A stretch of 64,000 nt of DNA from Cydia pomonella (GCF_033807575.1 NW_026907801.1:124001-188000); one strand, 5' to 3'; positions 37,301-47,400 are shown, numbered from the stretch's first letter. Numbers and translations: made by a program. The notes: a model not told the origin generated them from the letters alone.

Positions 37301-40300
37301 GACAGCTGCTAGCGGTGGCGATGCAGGGGAAGATGAGCTGGAACACCTGTTTCTGCTCCTCTTTTCTCTTGGAGGGTAATCAATGCTTTTCCTCGTAACT
37401 AGTGAGGAATTAAATCCGTTGATCTTGCAGTGTTTAGGGTTTCCGCAGGCGCATGGCTGTTTGCTGCCGTTAGTGTCGTGTCCGACTGTTATTTCTGTGT
37501 TCGAGGGGATCGTCCCAATAGTGTATAAGTAGACGTGTAGCGCGCCTTTGATGATGCAATGTTGGAGTTCCGCGTTGGGTTTGCAAGATCTCCTAACAAA
37601 CCTGGCTTCGTTGCCATACGTTCTTGTATCAATACAGATCTGCGTGTTATCCTTGGGCAGTCTGTAGAAGAAGACGAAAGGCCCTGGTTTCTGGCTGCCC
37701 GCACGCGCTGAATTCTGCAGCTGCGGCCTGTGCTGGTTCGACAGCATATATTTCCCTCTGAGTTCTATCACTGGTGTGTTTTCTTTCAAGTCCTTTGTCG
37801 CAATAAGGATTTTCCCTCCCGCATGCGGCACAGTAGTACATAAATGCGCTGTTATAGCGGAGGACATGTTCGGCGTATTGCCTAGTTTACTGCTATATTT
37901 CATTATTTTTGCCCTCAGTTCGGGGCTGTAATGGTTAGTCATCGCCTGCTCAAATGATTCTCCCCAATGGGATTGACTGGATACGGTCGTGGCGTATTTG
38001 CTTCGGTTCATCATCAGCTCCTTCTTACGTTTGACCCTCTTTTCTGCGAGTTTTCTCTTGGTTCCTTTTCTGACAACTTCGGCCTTCTTAGGGCGCTTAG
38101 GGCCGCGTTTTGGTAAAGTGAGGGTCGGCTGCGGCATGGGAGGTAGCGGTGGTAAGGTAGGTACGGCCGGGGAGGCCGAATTATACGTAGTGACACAAGA
38201 CCCGCTAGTGTCAGTGTAAGTGGTGACAGTGAGGAGTCGCTTGCGACGCGCTCCGGGCACCCTGGTGCTTTCTGAAGAGTCCGTATCTGAAGCGCCGAGT
38301 GCGCTAAGTTCCTCTCGCTTGCGTAGCTGAATCGCTCTCGCATGCCTTCGGTCAACAGCTCGAGGTTGGCACAGTTCACACATGTAAGCATCGGGGATGT
38401 TGTTACGGTCGATGCCCATGCAGTCAACGTGCTGCCATTCGCCGCAGCGGTCGCAACAGATCATGTATCCGTCGTCGTGTGTAAACTCGCAGATGCATCT
38501 AGTTTTTCCTTCCTCCTCGCCTTCTGGTGCGGTTTCAGTGTCGCTGCCGCCGGCGGCGGGGCGACGGTCGCCGTCGATCGATGAGATGACGGAGGCGGTA
38601 TCGTCATCTTGTGTCGGGGGAGGCTTGTAACTCAGAGTGCTCAGTGGCAGTGCTGGAGCGGCGGGAATGGGTACTACCAGGGGTGCCGGCGGTTCGTAAG
38701 GCGCGGTTGACATTATGACCGGCGAGTGCCTCTTCAACGGGCTCGGAGGCGTCGGTGCCGGCGGAGGCGACACGACCGCGGGCGGCAGCGGGAGCGGGAG
38801 CGGCGGCGCATAGACGGGAGCGGGGGCGGGCGGCGGAGCGGGCGCGGGCTGCTTCTGGACCGGCAGCGCGTATGTGTGGTCCAACATCACGATGGCCAGG
38901 TCGTGGAAGGTATACCGCTGTAATTCTTCCGATAGATTCGGCCGCTCCTCGCTGCCGATTATATCGTCTGCTGTTAAACGTGTCGACTTGTCACCGCTGA
39001 AACAGGAAATAAACATTAGTCTTAGCACTGAAATTTACAAAACATTGTCTATAAAAGTTCTCCTATTGTTAATGGTTTTAATTTTTAATCTTGCAAGCAA
39101 AGCCCTCTCACATCCCCTGATGCAATGGAAATTGCTTAATAGAATGAATTAAGTACAGCAATCCCATTACTTGAATGAGGTTAAAAAAAAGCTATGAGGA
39201 GTTAGCACTTACAACACAATTCTCCTTTGATTAATCGGTTTTGGCTCCATGGGTTCCTCCACAGGTTGAGGAGGTGGTATCAGTGGAGAATTTGCACTGG
39301 GATGCAGCATCAGCTTAGGCTGCGCTAGCGACTGCAATATCTGTGCAGTCAGCTGCTGGTTTGCAGACACTTGAGACACAGTAGAGAGCTGATTATCTGT
39401 CGGAGTGTACGTCTGTACGTATCTTAAGTTGGGAGTCGCACCAGACTGTACATAGTGAGGCCCGCGCGGCATACTTGTGCTTATAGGTGCTGTAGATATA
39501 AGTACGGGCCCACAAGGAGATTGGAGAACCAACCTCTCCCCTTTAGAAGGCAACTTTTGAATCTGATGATGACTCTTATGTGTCGGACTTCCCACTTTTT
39601 GTATAATCTTAGATGTGTTTGAGTCCACTACACCATATATTGGCTGCTGGTTCTTATATGTAGCCACACTAGCAATAGGCCAGGCCTTTGACTCTGATTT
39701 ATGTACGGTGCCTGCCTGCTGTATTATCTTGATAGCTCTTGATTGATTCTTCTGTCCCGAGAGCTGTCCAGAATTTTTTGCCTGTTTTAAAGTATTTACA
39801 GATTTTCTGCCTGAGTGAACAGACATCTTATTAGGGCCCGAGACAACCCGCGATAGTATATGGCACTGTGTGTTGCCCGAGGACGCCGCAACCACGGCGT
39901 TTAAGTTAGCACCATTGTTCACTTTGCCCAGAGATTTTAAATTCGAGCTTTTTGTAAAAGTGTGACTATAAGAGACATTCTTGATAGGGCTGCTGATTAC
40001 TGCAGGTGACAATGTAGAGCAGCCGATTAGAGACTGACTCTTTGGAGGCTTCGAGCATAGTACTGAATTGTTTAAATGCTTTTGTGACATCACATTAGTG
40101 CTCAACTTGTACACATGATTCTGTGTGCCATATACTGGTGAGGAGAGATCTTTGCCCTGGGTTATATACTGTGATGAATAACTCGTGTTCTTTGGGATAG
40201 ATATGTTGCTCAAAATTTGCACTTTTGATGATTTGGGTCGGCTCGCATAGCTAGTCTCCGTGACTATATTTGTCCGCCTTCCCAATTGATTTGTATCATT

Positions 40301-41697
40301 GACATAGCTTTCACTGGTTATAATAATCTGTGATAGACCAGATTGGGATCTGTCCTCTTCACTTTTGCTGTCAGTAGGGGCAGCACTTGTGAGAATAGTG
40401 GGCAGCCATAGGGTCTGATTGCCCACATCTTGTGATACATTTTGAATAGCTGTAATGTTGCTAACAGTGGCATCTACATTTATAGTGAAATTCTGTGGCA
40501 GCTTTGCGACATTCTGAACAATTGCAGTGTTCAGTGGAGCCTGGATGAGAGTGGCACTTGTGTTTTCATAGTTGCCATCACCAGAGTCATCTCCTTCTTG
40601 AATAATAGGGTAAGTAATGCGTCCAACATTATCAAGACCTTCCTCAATCCTTACAAGTCCAGCTAGTGCATCCACAGACATCTCTGTGTCCCGTCTCTTG
40701 TCAGTAATGTGGTATTCTACTTCTTTATCAATATTACTGCGTGCAGACTGAATAATACTTTCAGGGTGAGTAGAATCAGGTTCAGGGTCACCATCGGGGG
40801 GGGAAAGGGGCAGAGCCCTTAAAACTGGAGTTCTAATGCTTGGTACACTCATATTATCTGCTAATTTATGTTCCATAACATGTTCATACACATTTTCACT
40901 GGAGGTGGCCGGCCGGTAATCCTGTAACAAGGTATAGCAAATTAAACATGTATATTTGAACACATGCATATTCCTCACATTATAGTTGTAACAATGTCAG
41001 CTGTAAAATAACTTAGCATATTTAATGAAGTACAGAACATATGCAATTGGCTGCAGTAATATTTCAGAAACATTTTGTAAAGCTTATACCTATTAACAAT
41101 ATTAATAGCTTGTGTCAGTGAACCCATGAATTTATAATTGTCCAACATAATGTAATATAGGATTTCATGATGTTCATATCAAAATTTTGTTTGTTTATGT
41201 AAGGATGTGGTGATAAAATGTGAACCTGTTTGCATTATCAATAAATCCTTATTACTACACTTACCATATATAGAAAAACATAACATGAATAATGATAAGA
41301 CTACTAATCCTAATAGGTTATTAAAAATGCACCTTGGTTTCAAAATCTTTATTAAACACAACACTCAAAATAGTAGAAAACAGATACCGAACAAAAGTAA
41401 ACTGATAATTTTTTTACTGAAAATAGCTTCAGTTTAAGTAAGATACCTATACATCTTATGTAATTAAAGATTATCTCAATAAATGGTATTCATTGTAAGA
41501 ATGAAACTGGATGATATTTTGCGCTTCTCAACAGCAAAAAGAGTAAGGAAGATCATGCCAATAAGAATAATATAATATGGTTATGTAGTGAGTAGCATGG
41601 TTAGCAAAGGCAGGGCATTGGTGTAGTGAAGGCGGAGGTGTAGGGGTTCAGGACTTACTTGCCGGGCAGCAGGATCAAAGTCTGGAGAAGCTGACAT
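22388..41697 (-). CDS. upSET: UpSET/MLL5 (KMT2E)-like PHD and SET domain chromatin protein (join of 10 exons)
   Basis: Coding exons in transcript order: 41697-41659, 40921-39213, 38996-36585, 36316-36138, 35209-35023, 34449-34008, 33920-33832, 33763-32111, 30191-29969, 22512-22396 (or to the stop at 22388). All introns are GT-AG and phases match. About 2,350 codons. Residues about 748-800 are a PHD finger (CICEFTHDDGYMICCDRCGE). Residues about 960-1095 are a SET domain with FVRRSCKPNAE in place of the usual NHSC motif. Then come Glu/Lys/Pro-rich acidic tails, EERKMEAIMKAFERMEK, PLKKRR, IPLP repeats and LSITEYRKR, a set of motifs matching MLL5/UpSET. In flies UpSET limits open chromatin at promoters with histone deacetylases (family knowledge). 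One apparent single-base frameshift lies near 36857. The C-terminal end is uncertain. Confidence 0.88.
22396..22512 (-). CDS. upSET: upSET exon 10, charged helix; possibly terminal
   Basis: Acceptor TATGCGCAG before 22512; phase 1 in. It encodes GVFDAQPTASERQRENLSSR then LRREFGLALPEDERHEPPA. Either it splices onward at GCAG|GTAACT (22395, phase 1), or the exon reads through and stops at TAA 22390-22388 two codons later. No clear AATAAA follows nearby on this strand, so the true 3' end is open. Confidence 0.7.
24829..24950. repeat. C-rich dispersed repeat
   Basis: CTGCCCCCCTCCCTCC followed by CCTTGGCCATCGGCCATATC and GAGACGCCCTTG. A second copy lies at 58891-58961 with the same order of motifs. 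Confidence 0.65.
26021..26235. repeat. diverged tandem pair, about 118-bp unit
   Basis: GATGATGGAGCCGGAAGATA at about 26021 and GTTGATGAAGCCGGAAGATA at about 26140 begin two aligned units that both run through CATGATG, GTATCATAG or GCATCATAG, and GTAATG.ACTTT. Confidence 0.6.
27387..27530. repeat. LINE 3'-end-like dispersed repeat
   Basis: TATTCTTTATTGTGCACAAT and, further on, CTAAAAAGCGATCTCTTCCA. A shorter relative is at 35690-35745 (GGCTAAATAGCGATCTCTTC). This sequence is common at the ends of lepidopteran non-LTR elements as I recall. Confidence 0.55.
27564..27790 (+). mobile_element. fragment of a non-LTR retrotransposon ORF2 C-terminus
   Basis: The plus-strand frame reads MWDVDSTIIVPIVVSANSLI then LERLSLGGWIKGQMQKAVVL and ARIVRRYLSLRP before a stop at 27761-27763. 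I recognise this as the C-terminal tail of a LINE reverse transcriptase widespread in moth genomes. It is short, has no upstream RT domain, and sits antisense inside an upSET intron, so it is a dead fragment. Confidence 0.7.
28741..28833. repeat. LINE 3' tail fragment
   Basis: GGGCCAGCGTGAGGACTATA ... GGTCTGTGCTCAGCAGTGGG, then a TAATAATAAATAAATAAATG tail. This is the typical 3' end of a lepidopteran LINE with a simple repeat tail. Confidence 0.6.
28904..29043. repeat. perfect 62-bp palindromic MITE with TTA duplication
   Basis: 28904-28965 is the exact reverse complement of 28982-29043, with a 16-bp spacer. Both sides carry TTA (28901-28903 and 29044-29046). A 3-bp TTA target duplication suggests a PIF/Harbinger-type element. 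Perfect arms imply recent arrival. Confidence 0.9.
29047..29159. repeat. second inverted-repeat element, abutting the first
   Basis: The left end TGCTTAGCACACTGGATCC mirrors GGATCCAGTGTGCATAGCA at the right with two mismatches. The GC-rich interior includes CGAGACAATG. It starts one base after the TTA of the previous element. Confidence 0.8.
29738..29885. repeat. dispersed repeat family E
   Basis: GCGTATTTTTTATATGTTCA, CAGCTGACGGTCTTTCCACC, CGATAGCATCTAAACTATCA then GATGAGACGATATATGG. Other copies: 44043-44170 (inverted), 44288-44480, 44498-44625 and 62795-62945. Confidence 0.75.
29969..30191 (-). CDS. upSET: upSET exon 9, LSITEYRKR motif and poly-Ala
   Basis: Acceptor ACTCTGGCAG before 30191, donor CTAAAG|GTTAGT at 29968; phase 0 in, 1 out. 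Joined to exon 8 it reads VRRKLSITEYRKRHRG, matching the KLSLLEYRKR-type motif of MLL5/SETD5. Further on are an acidic Ser-rich run and a GGC-repeat encoded tract of seven alanines, DAAAAAAADDLEQRLHREL. The intron 30192-32110 holds a TATTTC microsatellite (30575-30605) and nothing else recognised. Confidence 0.82.
32111..33763 (-). CDS. upSET: upSET exon 8, acidic region with IPLP repeats
   Basis: Acceptor TTTCTGCAG before 33763, donor AGGAAG|GTAACT at 32110; phase 0 in and out, 551 codons. It contains VKDDGGLIRQYNVRGIMEGV near the start and then three diverged copies of a Pro/Leu/Glu unit (ENIPLPDDPGPIPPLEAIPL and relatives at roughly 33050-32950, 32870-32770 and 32670-32580). It ends QDKPKPVRRK, leading into LSITEYRKR in exon 9. 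Confidence 0.85.
33832..33920 (-). CDS. upSET: upSET exon 7, PLKKRR motif
   Basis: Acceptor TTGTTGTAG before 33920, donor GTGCCT|GTAAGT at 33831; phase 1 in, 0 out. It encodes ESPPNEIVTPLKKRRLARES then CEPNNIVP. The PLKKRR basic patch is a probable nuclear localisation signal and is shared with MLL5 proteins as I recall them. Confidence 0.82.
34008..34449 (-). CDS. upSET: upSET exon 6, Ser/Pro/Arg-rich
   Basis: Acceptor TTGTTTCAG before 34449, donor AATGCGG|GTGCGT at 34007; phase 0 in, 1 out. It encodes DLGLSSACLLVEAAVGSVES, a SPERTPSPYRSPYRPP tract, and PPRTPSRDRSRPPKKARRI. The proline-directed Ser/Thr sites could be phosphorylated (inference). The donor is GTGCGT rather than GTAAGT, but it gives the only phase that fits exon 7. 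Confidence 0.8.
35023..35209 (-). CDS. upSET: upSET exon 5, Pro/Arg repeat
   Basis: Acceptor GGGATTGTAG before 35209, donor AGCGAA|GTGAGC at 35022; phase 2 in, 0 out. It encodes RKGRARTTSQSNRRRLNSAD, then SPRPPRPPRPPRRDS and a charged NNEADRNNDAISE. The intron to exon 4 (35210-36137) carries a fragment of the GCGATCTCTTCCAG repeat at 35690-35745. Confidence 0.8.
36138..36316 (-). CDS. upSET: upSET exon 4, REERKMEAIMKAFERMEK helix
   Basis: Acceptor ATTATTTTAG before 36316, donor AAGAA|GTAAGT at 36137; phase 0 in, 2 out. It encodes TREERKMEAIMKAFERMEK, a Glu/Lys-rich helix, then DEDDDFQCSSKKRKK. The REERKMEAI motif follows the SET domain in MLL5/SETD5 proteins and is strong family evidence. 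Confidence 0.85.
36585..38996 (-). CDS. upSET: upSET exon 3: PHD finger and SET domain, with apparent frameshift
   Basis: Acceptor CTGTTTCAG before 38996, donor GAAAATG|GTAAGT at 36584. It opens GDKSTRLTADDIIGSEERPN, followed by a Pro/Ala-rich linker. The PHD finger runs from CICEF to CELCQP with the full C4HC3 pattern. A bipartite Lys/Arg-rich nuclear signal (KRGPKRPKK) leads into the SET domain with FVFFYRLPKDNT, YGNEARFVRRSCKPNAE and CACGNPKHC. The frame then hits TAA at 36850-36848, while the next frame continues the same Glu/Lys/Pro-rich composition (EEPKEVKQEPSPKKESPK) to the donor. Exon length is one base short of the value the flanking phases require, so a single-base deletion near 36857 is indicated. 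Confidence 0.85.
39213..40921 (-). CDS. upSET: upSET exon 2, long Ser/Thr/Asn/Gln-rich N-terminal region
   Basis: Acceptor TTGTTACAG before 40921, donor ATTGTGTT|GTAAGT at 39212. Phase 0 in, phase 2 out, 569 codons. It begins DYRPATSSENVYEHVMEHKL and ends EPMEPKPINQRRIV. There is no folded domain that I recognise; it is a disordered region rich in S, T, N, Q and I typical of the N-terminus of these proteins. Intron 1 (40922-41658) holds nothing recognisable. Confidence 0.85.
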
Positions 41698-41777
41698 GCT
41701 GTAAATATTATCATCTTGGGTCAAGCCCGAGATGACGCCGAGGAGACCACTGCGGCCTCCGACCTTATTTCATGTGA
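41659..41777 (-). CDS. upSET: upSET exon with start codon (coding 41697-41659)
   Basis: Acceptor TCGATTGCAG before 41777, donor CGGCAA|GTAAGT at 41658. ATG at 41697-41695 gives MSASPDFDPAARQ, phase 0 out, joining DYRPATSSENVYEHVMEHKL in the next exon. The leader contains a tiny upstream reading frame, ATGAAATAA, just after the acceptor. Confidence 0.75.
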
Positions 41778-42427
41778 CTGCAATCGAAAATTGACTCTTT
41801 ACCCACAAATCTTCACAGTTCACACGACAACACGCGATGCACATCGTAATTTTCTCGCTCAAATATTTTTAGTCTACAAATAGGATAATGTGACAGTCGA
41901 GGTCATTGTACAAAAAGTGATGAAACTCGATTTATTTCATGCCCTACGAGAATGAATAAACAATTAATACAAAATAAAGCATATAAAACGCAAGAATACT
42001 GGTAAAAAAAGGTTAAAATAAGTAGATAGGTTAATCCACTGCCGCCATTATTGTGGCACGAAAACTGAAATGTCTCACTGATAAACATCAAAAGAAGTAA
42101 ACACTAACCTAATAACGCTAAAAGAGAAAGAAATAAAGCATTGAATTGATTACTTGGGTGGAAATAATGCATAATTGGAAGTCTGAAGTAAGTAGTAGAA
42201 ACAAAGACCCTACAAATATAAGTACATACGCAAATGAGGTTTGTATATTTATATAAATTGGATATAAATAATATTGACTCAACCAAACAAAAATCCCATA
42301 ATGTAAACCTTTTATAACATAAACACACAGATATTCTATCATAAAAGTGAGTATCGCATTAGATAGGAACTTAGAAATCCAGATGTAAACACTTGTACAG
42401 CAAATACTTAATAAAATTAATACTAAC

Positions 42428-42600
42428 CTGTGCGTGAACGTAACAATAACTCCTACAGTGTAGCGAAACAATTTCCGTCAAATAACTGCATAGCACTTGT
42501 AAAATTGCCCTCAAAGTCCGAAACTACGATCAAAACATTCACGAGAGTCGAAGATGGCGGCCATTGCATTTTCTTGATGCAAAACAACGGGGTTTCACGA
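42428..42600 (-). promoter_or_regulatory. upSET: probable 5' UTR exon and promoter region of upSET
   Basis: A good donor (CACAG|GTTAGT, minus strand) ends at 42428. It is followed in transcription by an acceptor (GATTGCAG, minus strand) at 41778 before the ATG exon. The upper limit and transcription start are guessed. The block includes AAGATGGCGGCC, a YY1/Pho-like core on the plus strand near 42552, but function is inference. Confidence 0.4.
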
Positions 42601-43254
42601 AACATGTCGAAGTTCTGAGTACTTCCGGTTCAAATAATGCCTTTTTTCTTGTAATTATTAGAATGTGTTTTAGATGTCATAAAATAATATGTAAGTATAT
42701 AAAAAATTATTATTAAATCTGATTTTCTCAAAACCTAAACAAAAATATCAACTATGAAAGAAATATTAATAAAAAAGTATTGTTATTAAGTACAAAATAT
42801 TCTGGAATAAGTCTCTAAAGTGTGTTTATGGTTGCTTGTCTCTGGTAACGAGTTGAGCATAGACAACATTGTGTTTTACTTTTTTTCGAAGAGATATGGA
42901 TGCGTTCAGATATAAGCAAGCCAAAGGTTACCATAGACACTTCAATGCAGATCCTATCTTTATAGAGCCAATTACATCCAAACTCGCTATGGCCCGATAT
43001 CAGGCCCGACGTCGGGCCCGAGCAAGAGTATTTTTCTGGTTCACCAAATATGAGCACATCTTTTACAAAATTTTAAATGTAAAAATACTTTTAATCTCTC
43101 CTTTTCGGAAAGTTCACCTTTCATAGGCCGATAGTTGGGTTAAAAATTGCATTTCCCACCTTAGGGCAGAAAGTATTTTTATTTAATTTATACTTCAAGC
43201 TACGGCTAACAGCCATATATGCCATTTATTCAGTTACAACAGACGTCAAGTGCT

Positions 43255-43652
43255 AATAGGGTTGTTTCCGTCTACGAATCTTAGGGCAGAATTGTATCCC
43301 AATAAATTGTTTTGGATTATAAGAACATGTTAAACTACTTTTAGGGGACCTGTAATGACCATATTTTTGTGAATATTGATTTTAAAATATCTTTTGGCAC
43401 ACGTCACGTGACAAATGTCAGTTGACAATTCGTATCTTCTACGTGTGTATGTAGTTATGTGTCAAACCGTAAACTGTGACGTCACACAATTTTCAAAGAG
43501 CATTTTGGGCGCGAAAGCATCTGTCAAAATATATTTTGTTAATTTAACATATTTAAAGCCGTTCTTAGTATAAACGTTGAATTTTAGGGCAAGTTGTAGT
43601 TACTATAGAACGTAATACAAGCGTTTCAAAAAATTGAAAACAACCCTATTGC
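43255..43652. repeat. MITE family D, copy 1
   Basis: About 398 bp with ends AGGGTTGTTTCC and GAAAACAACCCT flanked by a 2-bp duplication. Inside: AATCTTAGGGCAGAATTGTA, GGATTATAAGAACATGTTAA and TTTGGCACACGTCACGTGAC. The second copy (44814-45290) is the same sequence in reverse orientation. Confidence 0.85.
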
Positions 43653-44629
43653 ATCCACACTTCCCGATGTCGGGCCCGAAATCAGTCCCGATCTCGGGCC
43701 TGATAATTGATTTCCGTTTCACGAAATATCAGCACATCATTTACAATATTTGAAATGTAAATAATACTTTGTCTCTAATCGCCAAAAATGTTCAATGTTT
43801 GATATTTTTGCACATGAACTATTTTTACATTTCAAATATTGTTAACAATGTGCTAATATTTGGTGAATCGAAAAAATGCCTGGGCCCGATTTTGGGCCTG
43901 GGGGCATACAGACCGAGAGCCAGGAAGAGATTTCCATTACCAATCACCAATCCCGGTCCTCGTGTAGTGGTTAACGGCTATGTATGATGAACCCTCGTGA
44001 ACGTCAGCTGCCACTCCGTTGGTAAACACATAAAATAATTTTAGGTCATCGCTTCCCGTTTGATACTTTGTCAGATGATAGTTTAGATTCTATTGTGAAT
44101 TTCAAAAAAATCGTCAGCCGGTTGTATCGCGGTGAAAAGTACGTCAACTGATCTCATGAACATGTAAAAAATAAGCGCTTTACTTTTTTTATGATAGTGA
44201 TAACAAAATCATGAAGCTTTGCATGTAGCATTCCATCAGGCGTTTCAATAAACGGATTACGCATTAAGCATACTCTGCAGATATTTGTGGTAAGGCACGC
44301 ATTTTTTACATATTCATGTGACCAGCTGACAGTCTTTCCACCGCGATACCTATTTATATAATATTATTCTCATTGCGCCATATAACCGGCTAGCCCAGTT
44401 TTTTATATTTAAAATAGCATCTAATCTAAACTATCATCTGACACAATATCAATTGGGAAGCGATGGTTGGAAAAAAAAATTATTTACATGTTGATGACAA
44501 AAAAGTCAGCCGGTTGTATTATGGGGGAAATACCGTCAGTTAATGGTCGTTTTAATTCATGATAGCATCTAAACTATCATCTTACAAAGTGTCAGTCGGT
44601 AGGCGATGACTGACGATATATGCTCCTTG

Positions 44630-44766
44630 CCCGCGGTCTAATACCGCGAAAACCGCAATTCGCGAATTGCGGGGATCTTTCTCTTTTATTTACTCTCACT
44701 AAGACGTAATTAGTGACAGAGAAAATGCCCGCAATTGACGCGGGCATTTTTCTCTGTCACTCTAAG
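44630..44766. repeat. MITE family B copy, internally rearranged
   Basis: TAATACCGCGAAAACCGCAA to GGGCATTTTTCTCTGTCACT, with the GACAGAGAAAATGCCCGCAA arm folded against the following CGGGCATTTTTCTCTGTC. Confidence 0.75.
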
Positions 44767-44813
44767 GCGCGTATTCAAAAGAGCCTATTACATCCACACT
44801 CGCTATAGCGCCA

Positions 44814-45290
44814 ATAGGGTTGTTTCCAGTTTTTTGAAACGTCGTATTACGTTCTATATTAACTAAAAGTTGCCCTAAAATTCAACTTTATACTAAAAAC
44901 GGCTTTAAATATGTTAAATGAACAAAATATATTTTGACGGATGCTTTCGCGCCCAAAACGCTCTTTGAAAATTGAGTGACGTCACAGTTTACGGTTTGAC
45001 ACAAAACTACATACACACGTAGAAGATACGAGCTGTCAAACGACATTTGTCATTTGTTGTCTATCGCCTAACTGCCAACAGTGTCAATCCGCGAGTTGTG
45101 ACGTCATCAAAATCTTAAAAGACGTTTCGAGTTTGGTCACGTGACGTGTGCCAAAAGATATTTTAAATTCAATATTTACAAAAATATGGTCATTACAAAT
45201 CCCCTAAAAGTCGTTTAACATGTTCTTATAATCCAAAAGAATTTATTAGGGTACAATTCTGCCCTAAGATTTGTAGGTGGAAACAACCCT
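44814..45290. repeat. MITE family D, copy 2 (inverted)
   Basis: Reverse-complement relative of 43255-43652, about 80 bp longer in the middle (GTTGTCTATCGCCTAACTGC and neighbours). It is inserted in a family C copy: the flanks GCGCCAAT and ATTACATCC join to the uninterrupted family C sequence CCAATTACATCC seen at 45966, giving a 2-bp AT target duplication. Confidence 0.85.
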
Positions 45291-45369
45291 ATTACATCCA
45301 CACTTCCCGATTTCGGGCCCGAAATCAGTCCCGATTATGGGCTTGATAATCGTTTTCGTTTCACGGAAT

Positions 45370-45499
45370 ATCAGGGATATAACCGCGAAAATGGAAAATT
45401 GCGGGCATTTTTCTTTGTTACTCCAATTACGACTTAGTGAGAGTAAAAAAGAAAGATCCCCGCAATTTGCGAATTGCGGTTTTTGCGGTAGGCCCCCAG
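45370..45499. repeat. MITE family B copy nested in family C
   Basis: Inserted within the family C text CACGGAATATCAG / CAGTACATCG, with CAG on both sides. Ends GGATATAACCGCGAAAA and TTTTTGCGGTAGGCCCC. Confidence 0.8.
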
Positions 45500-46078
45500 T
45501 ACATCGTTAATAATATTTGAAGTGTAACAAAATACTCTATCTCTATGGTTCTGCTATCGAAAACGGGTATACGCCTGCGAGCGTTACTCCAAATTTTATA
45601 TTAAGGGGAAGAATGGAAAAAGTTACGCTTCGGCAGGACCCGCAACCTCCGCAATCCGTGCGTTTTCTCTTAACCAATTGATCTACGGAAGCCTACCAGA
45701 ACCTCGCAAATCTTTCCATTCCTTCCCCTATGTATACACGCCTTTGGGGTGGCGTTAAGCGACATCTACCGAAAGATGATTACATCATCAACGGCACCAA
45801 CTTACAACTTGATACAACTTGAGACTGGTATCCCACATACATATAACTTCATGGTCCCGCTAATTAGAAAGAGATGCAACGGCCCACTTTGACTTCTCAT
45901 GTGAACACATTTTTTGGCCAATGTACACTATCCGGATTATTTTTCAGGTCCGTGCCGGAACGACCTTTATAGGGCCAATTACATCCACACTTTCCGATAT
46001 CGGGCCCGAAATCAGTCCCCATGTCGGGCCTGATAATCGTGTCAGTATATCATTAACAATATTTGAAATGAAAAAAAA

Positions 46079-46553
46079 AGCGGCCAAGTGTGAGTCGGAG
46101 TCGCGCATGAAGGGTTCCGTACCATTTATGACGTATTAAAAAAAATCTACTTACTAGATCTTGTTCAACATTTTACCACTTTTTGGACACACATTTTACC
46201 ACTTTGGAAGTGTCTCTCGCGCAAACTATTCATTTAGAAAAAAATGATATTAGAAACCTCAATATCATTGTTGAAGACCTATCCGTAGATACCCCACACG
46301 TATGGGTTTGATGAAAAAAGATTTTTTGAGTTTCAGTTCTAAGTATGGGAAACCCCCAAAATTTATTGTTTTTTTTTTCTATTTTTGTGTGAACATCTTA
46401 ATGCGGTTCATAGAATACATCCACTTACTAAGTTTGAACAGTATAGCTCTTATAGTTTCGGAAAAAAGTGGCTGTGACATAATCGGACAGACAGACGGAC
46501 ATGACGAATCTATAAGGGTTCCATTTTTTGCCATTTGGCTACGGAACCCTAAA
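46079..46553. repeat. full-length dispersed repeat, AGCGGCCAAGTG to ACGGAACCCTA
   Basis: It starts AGCGGCCAAGTGTGAGTCGG, then GAAGGGTTCCGTACCATTTA, and ends GGCTACGGAACCCTAAAAA. Partial relatives are at 13033-13195 and 56030-56117. The 137-codon ORF here is not a gene. Confidence 0.75.
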
Positions 46554-47055
46554 AATGGTTCAAATGTAGAAATATCTTATATGAAATACTTTTGCCAGTT
46601 AAAGACCAAGTATTATGTCAACTCAAATATTGTAAAAGATGTGCCGATATTTGGTGAAACGGAAAGATACTGTTGCTCGGGCCCGATGGTAAACCAACCT
46701 AAAATGAACAAATAACTGTTATAACACAACTTTATACATTCTTATCAACCAGTATCAATTTGTGAGTTTGATATTACAATAATCAACGGCGGACATCCAT
46801 GGTACACCGGCCAAAACCAACTAAAATATGTTTTCCGCAAAAATTAAGTTATTTTATTATATCATAAAGTATTCATTATCCATTAGCATTTCTATGATTT
46901 TAATTTTTAGTGTAGATATCAAAGCTTCAATTAATCGCTATTCCGTTCTACTGTATAAAGACATCACGCTATCACGTGAATGTCACGCTAGACAACGTCC
47001 ATAATGTGTTTATTTAACTTTATTTGGGGTCGCCGTCATCGAAAACGATGAGGAG

Positions 47056-47058
<3 letters not shown>

Positions 47059-47091
<33 letters not shown>
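47059..47091. repeat. (TA)n microsatellite
   Basis: About 16 uninterrupted TA units, just after GATGAGGAGGAC. Confidence 0.98.
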
Positions 47092-47093
<2 letters not shown>

Positions 47094-47289
47094 ACATTGT
47101 AGAGATCGACAAATCCTCATTGCTAAATACATACCAATAACCTACGCATACACAATTACACATTTTAACGCACACATACACAGCTAGCCCACCACCTAAT
47201 TGACTATTGCTTGATAATCAAATTGTGTACTCTGAAGAGAAGGGTGGGGGGGAGAGGGGGGCTTGGTTTATTCTCTAGGTTTTTTTTAT

Positions 47290-47400
47290 ACCACGACGGT
47301 GGCAAACAAGCATACGGCCCGCCTGATGGCAAGTAGTCACCGTAGCCTATGGACGCCTGCAACACCAGAGGCATTACATGCGCGTTGCCGACCCTTTAAA
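47290..47400. repeat. dispersed repeat (CCTGATGG...CGCCTGCAAC)
   Basis: GGCAAACAAGCATACGGCCC, CCTGATGGCAAGTAGTCACC, TATGGACGCCTGCAACACC and GCGCGTTGCCGACCCT. The other copy is at 63180-63300. Confidence 0.7.

Noticed and set aside
46302..46715. 137-codon plus-strand ORF
   Set aside because: Entirely within dispersed repeat sequence (46079-46553 and a family C piece).
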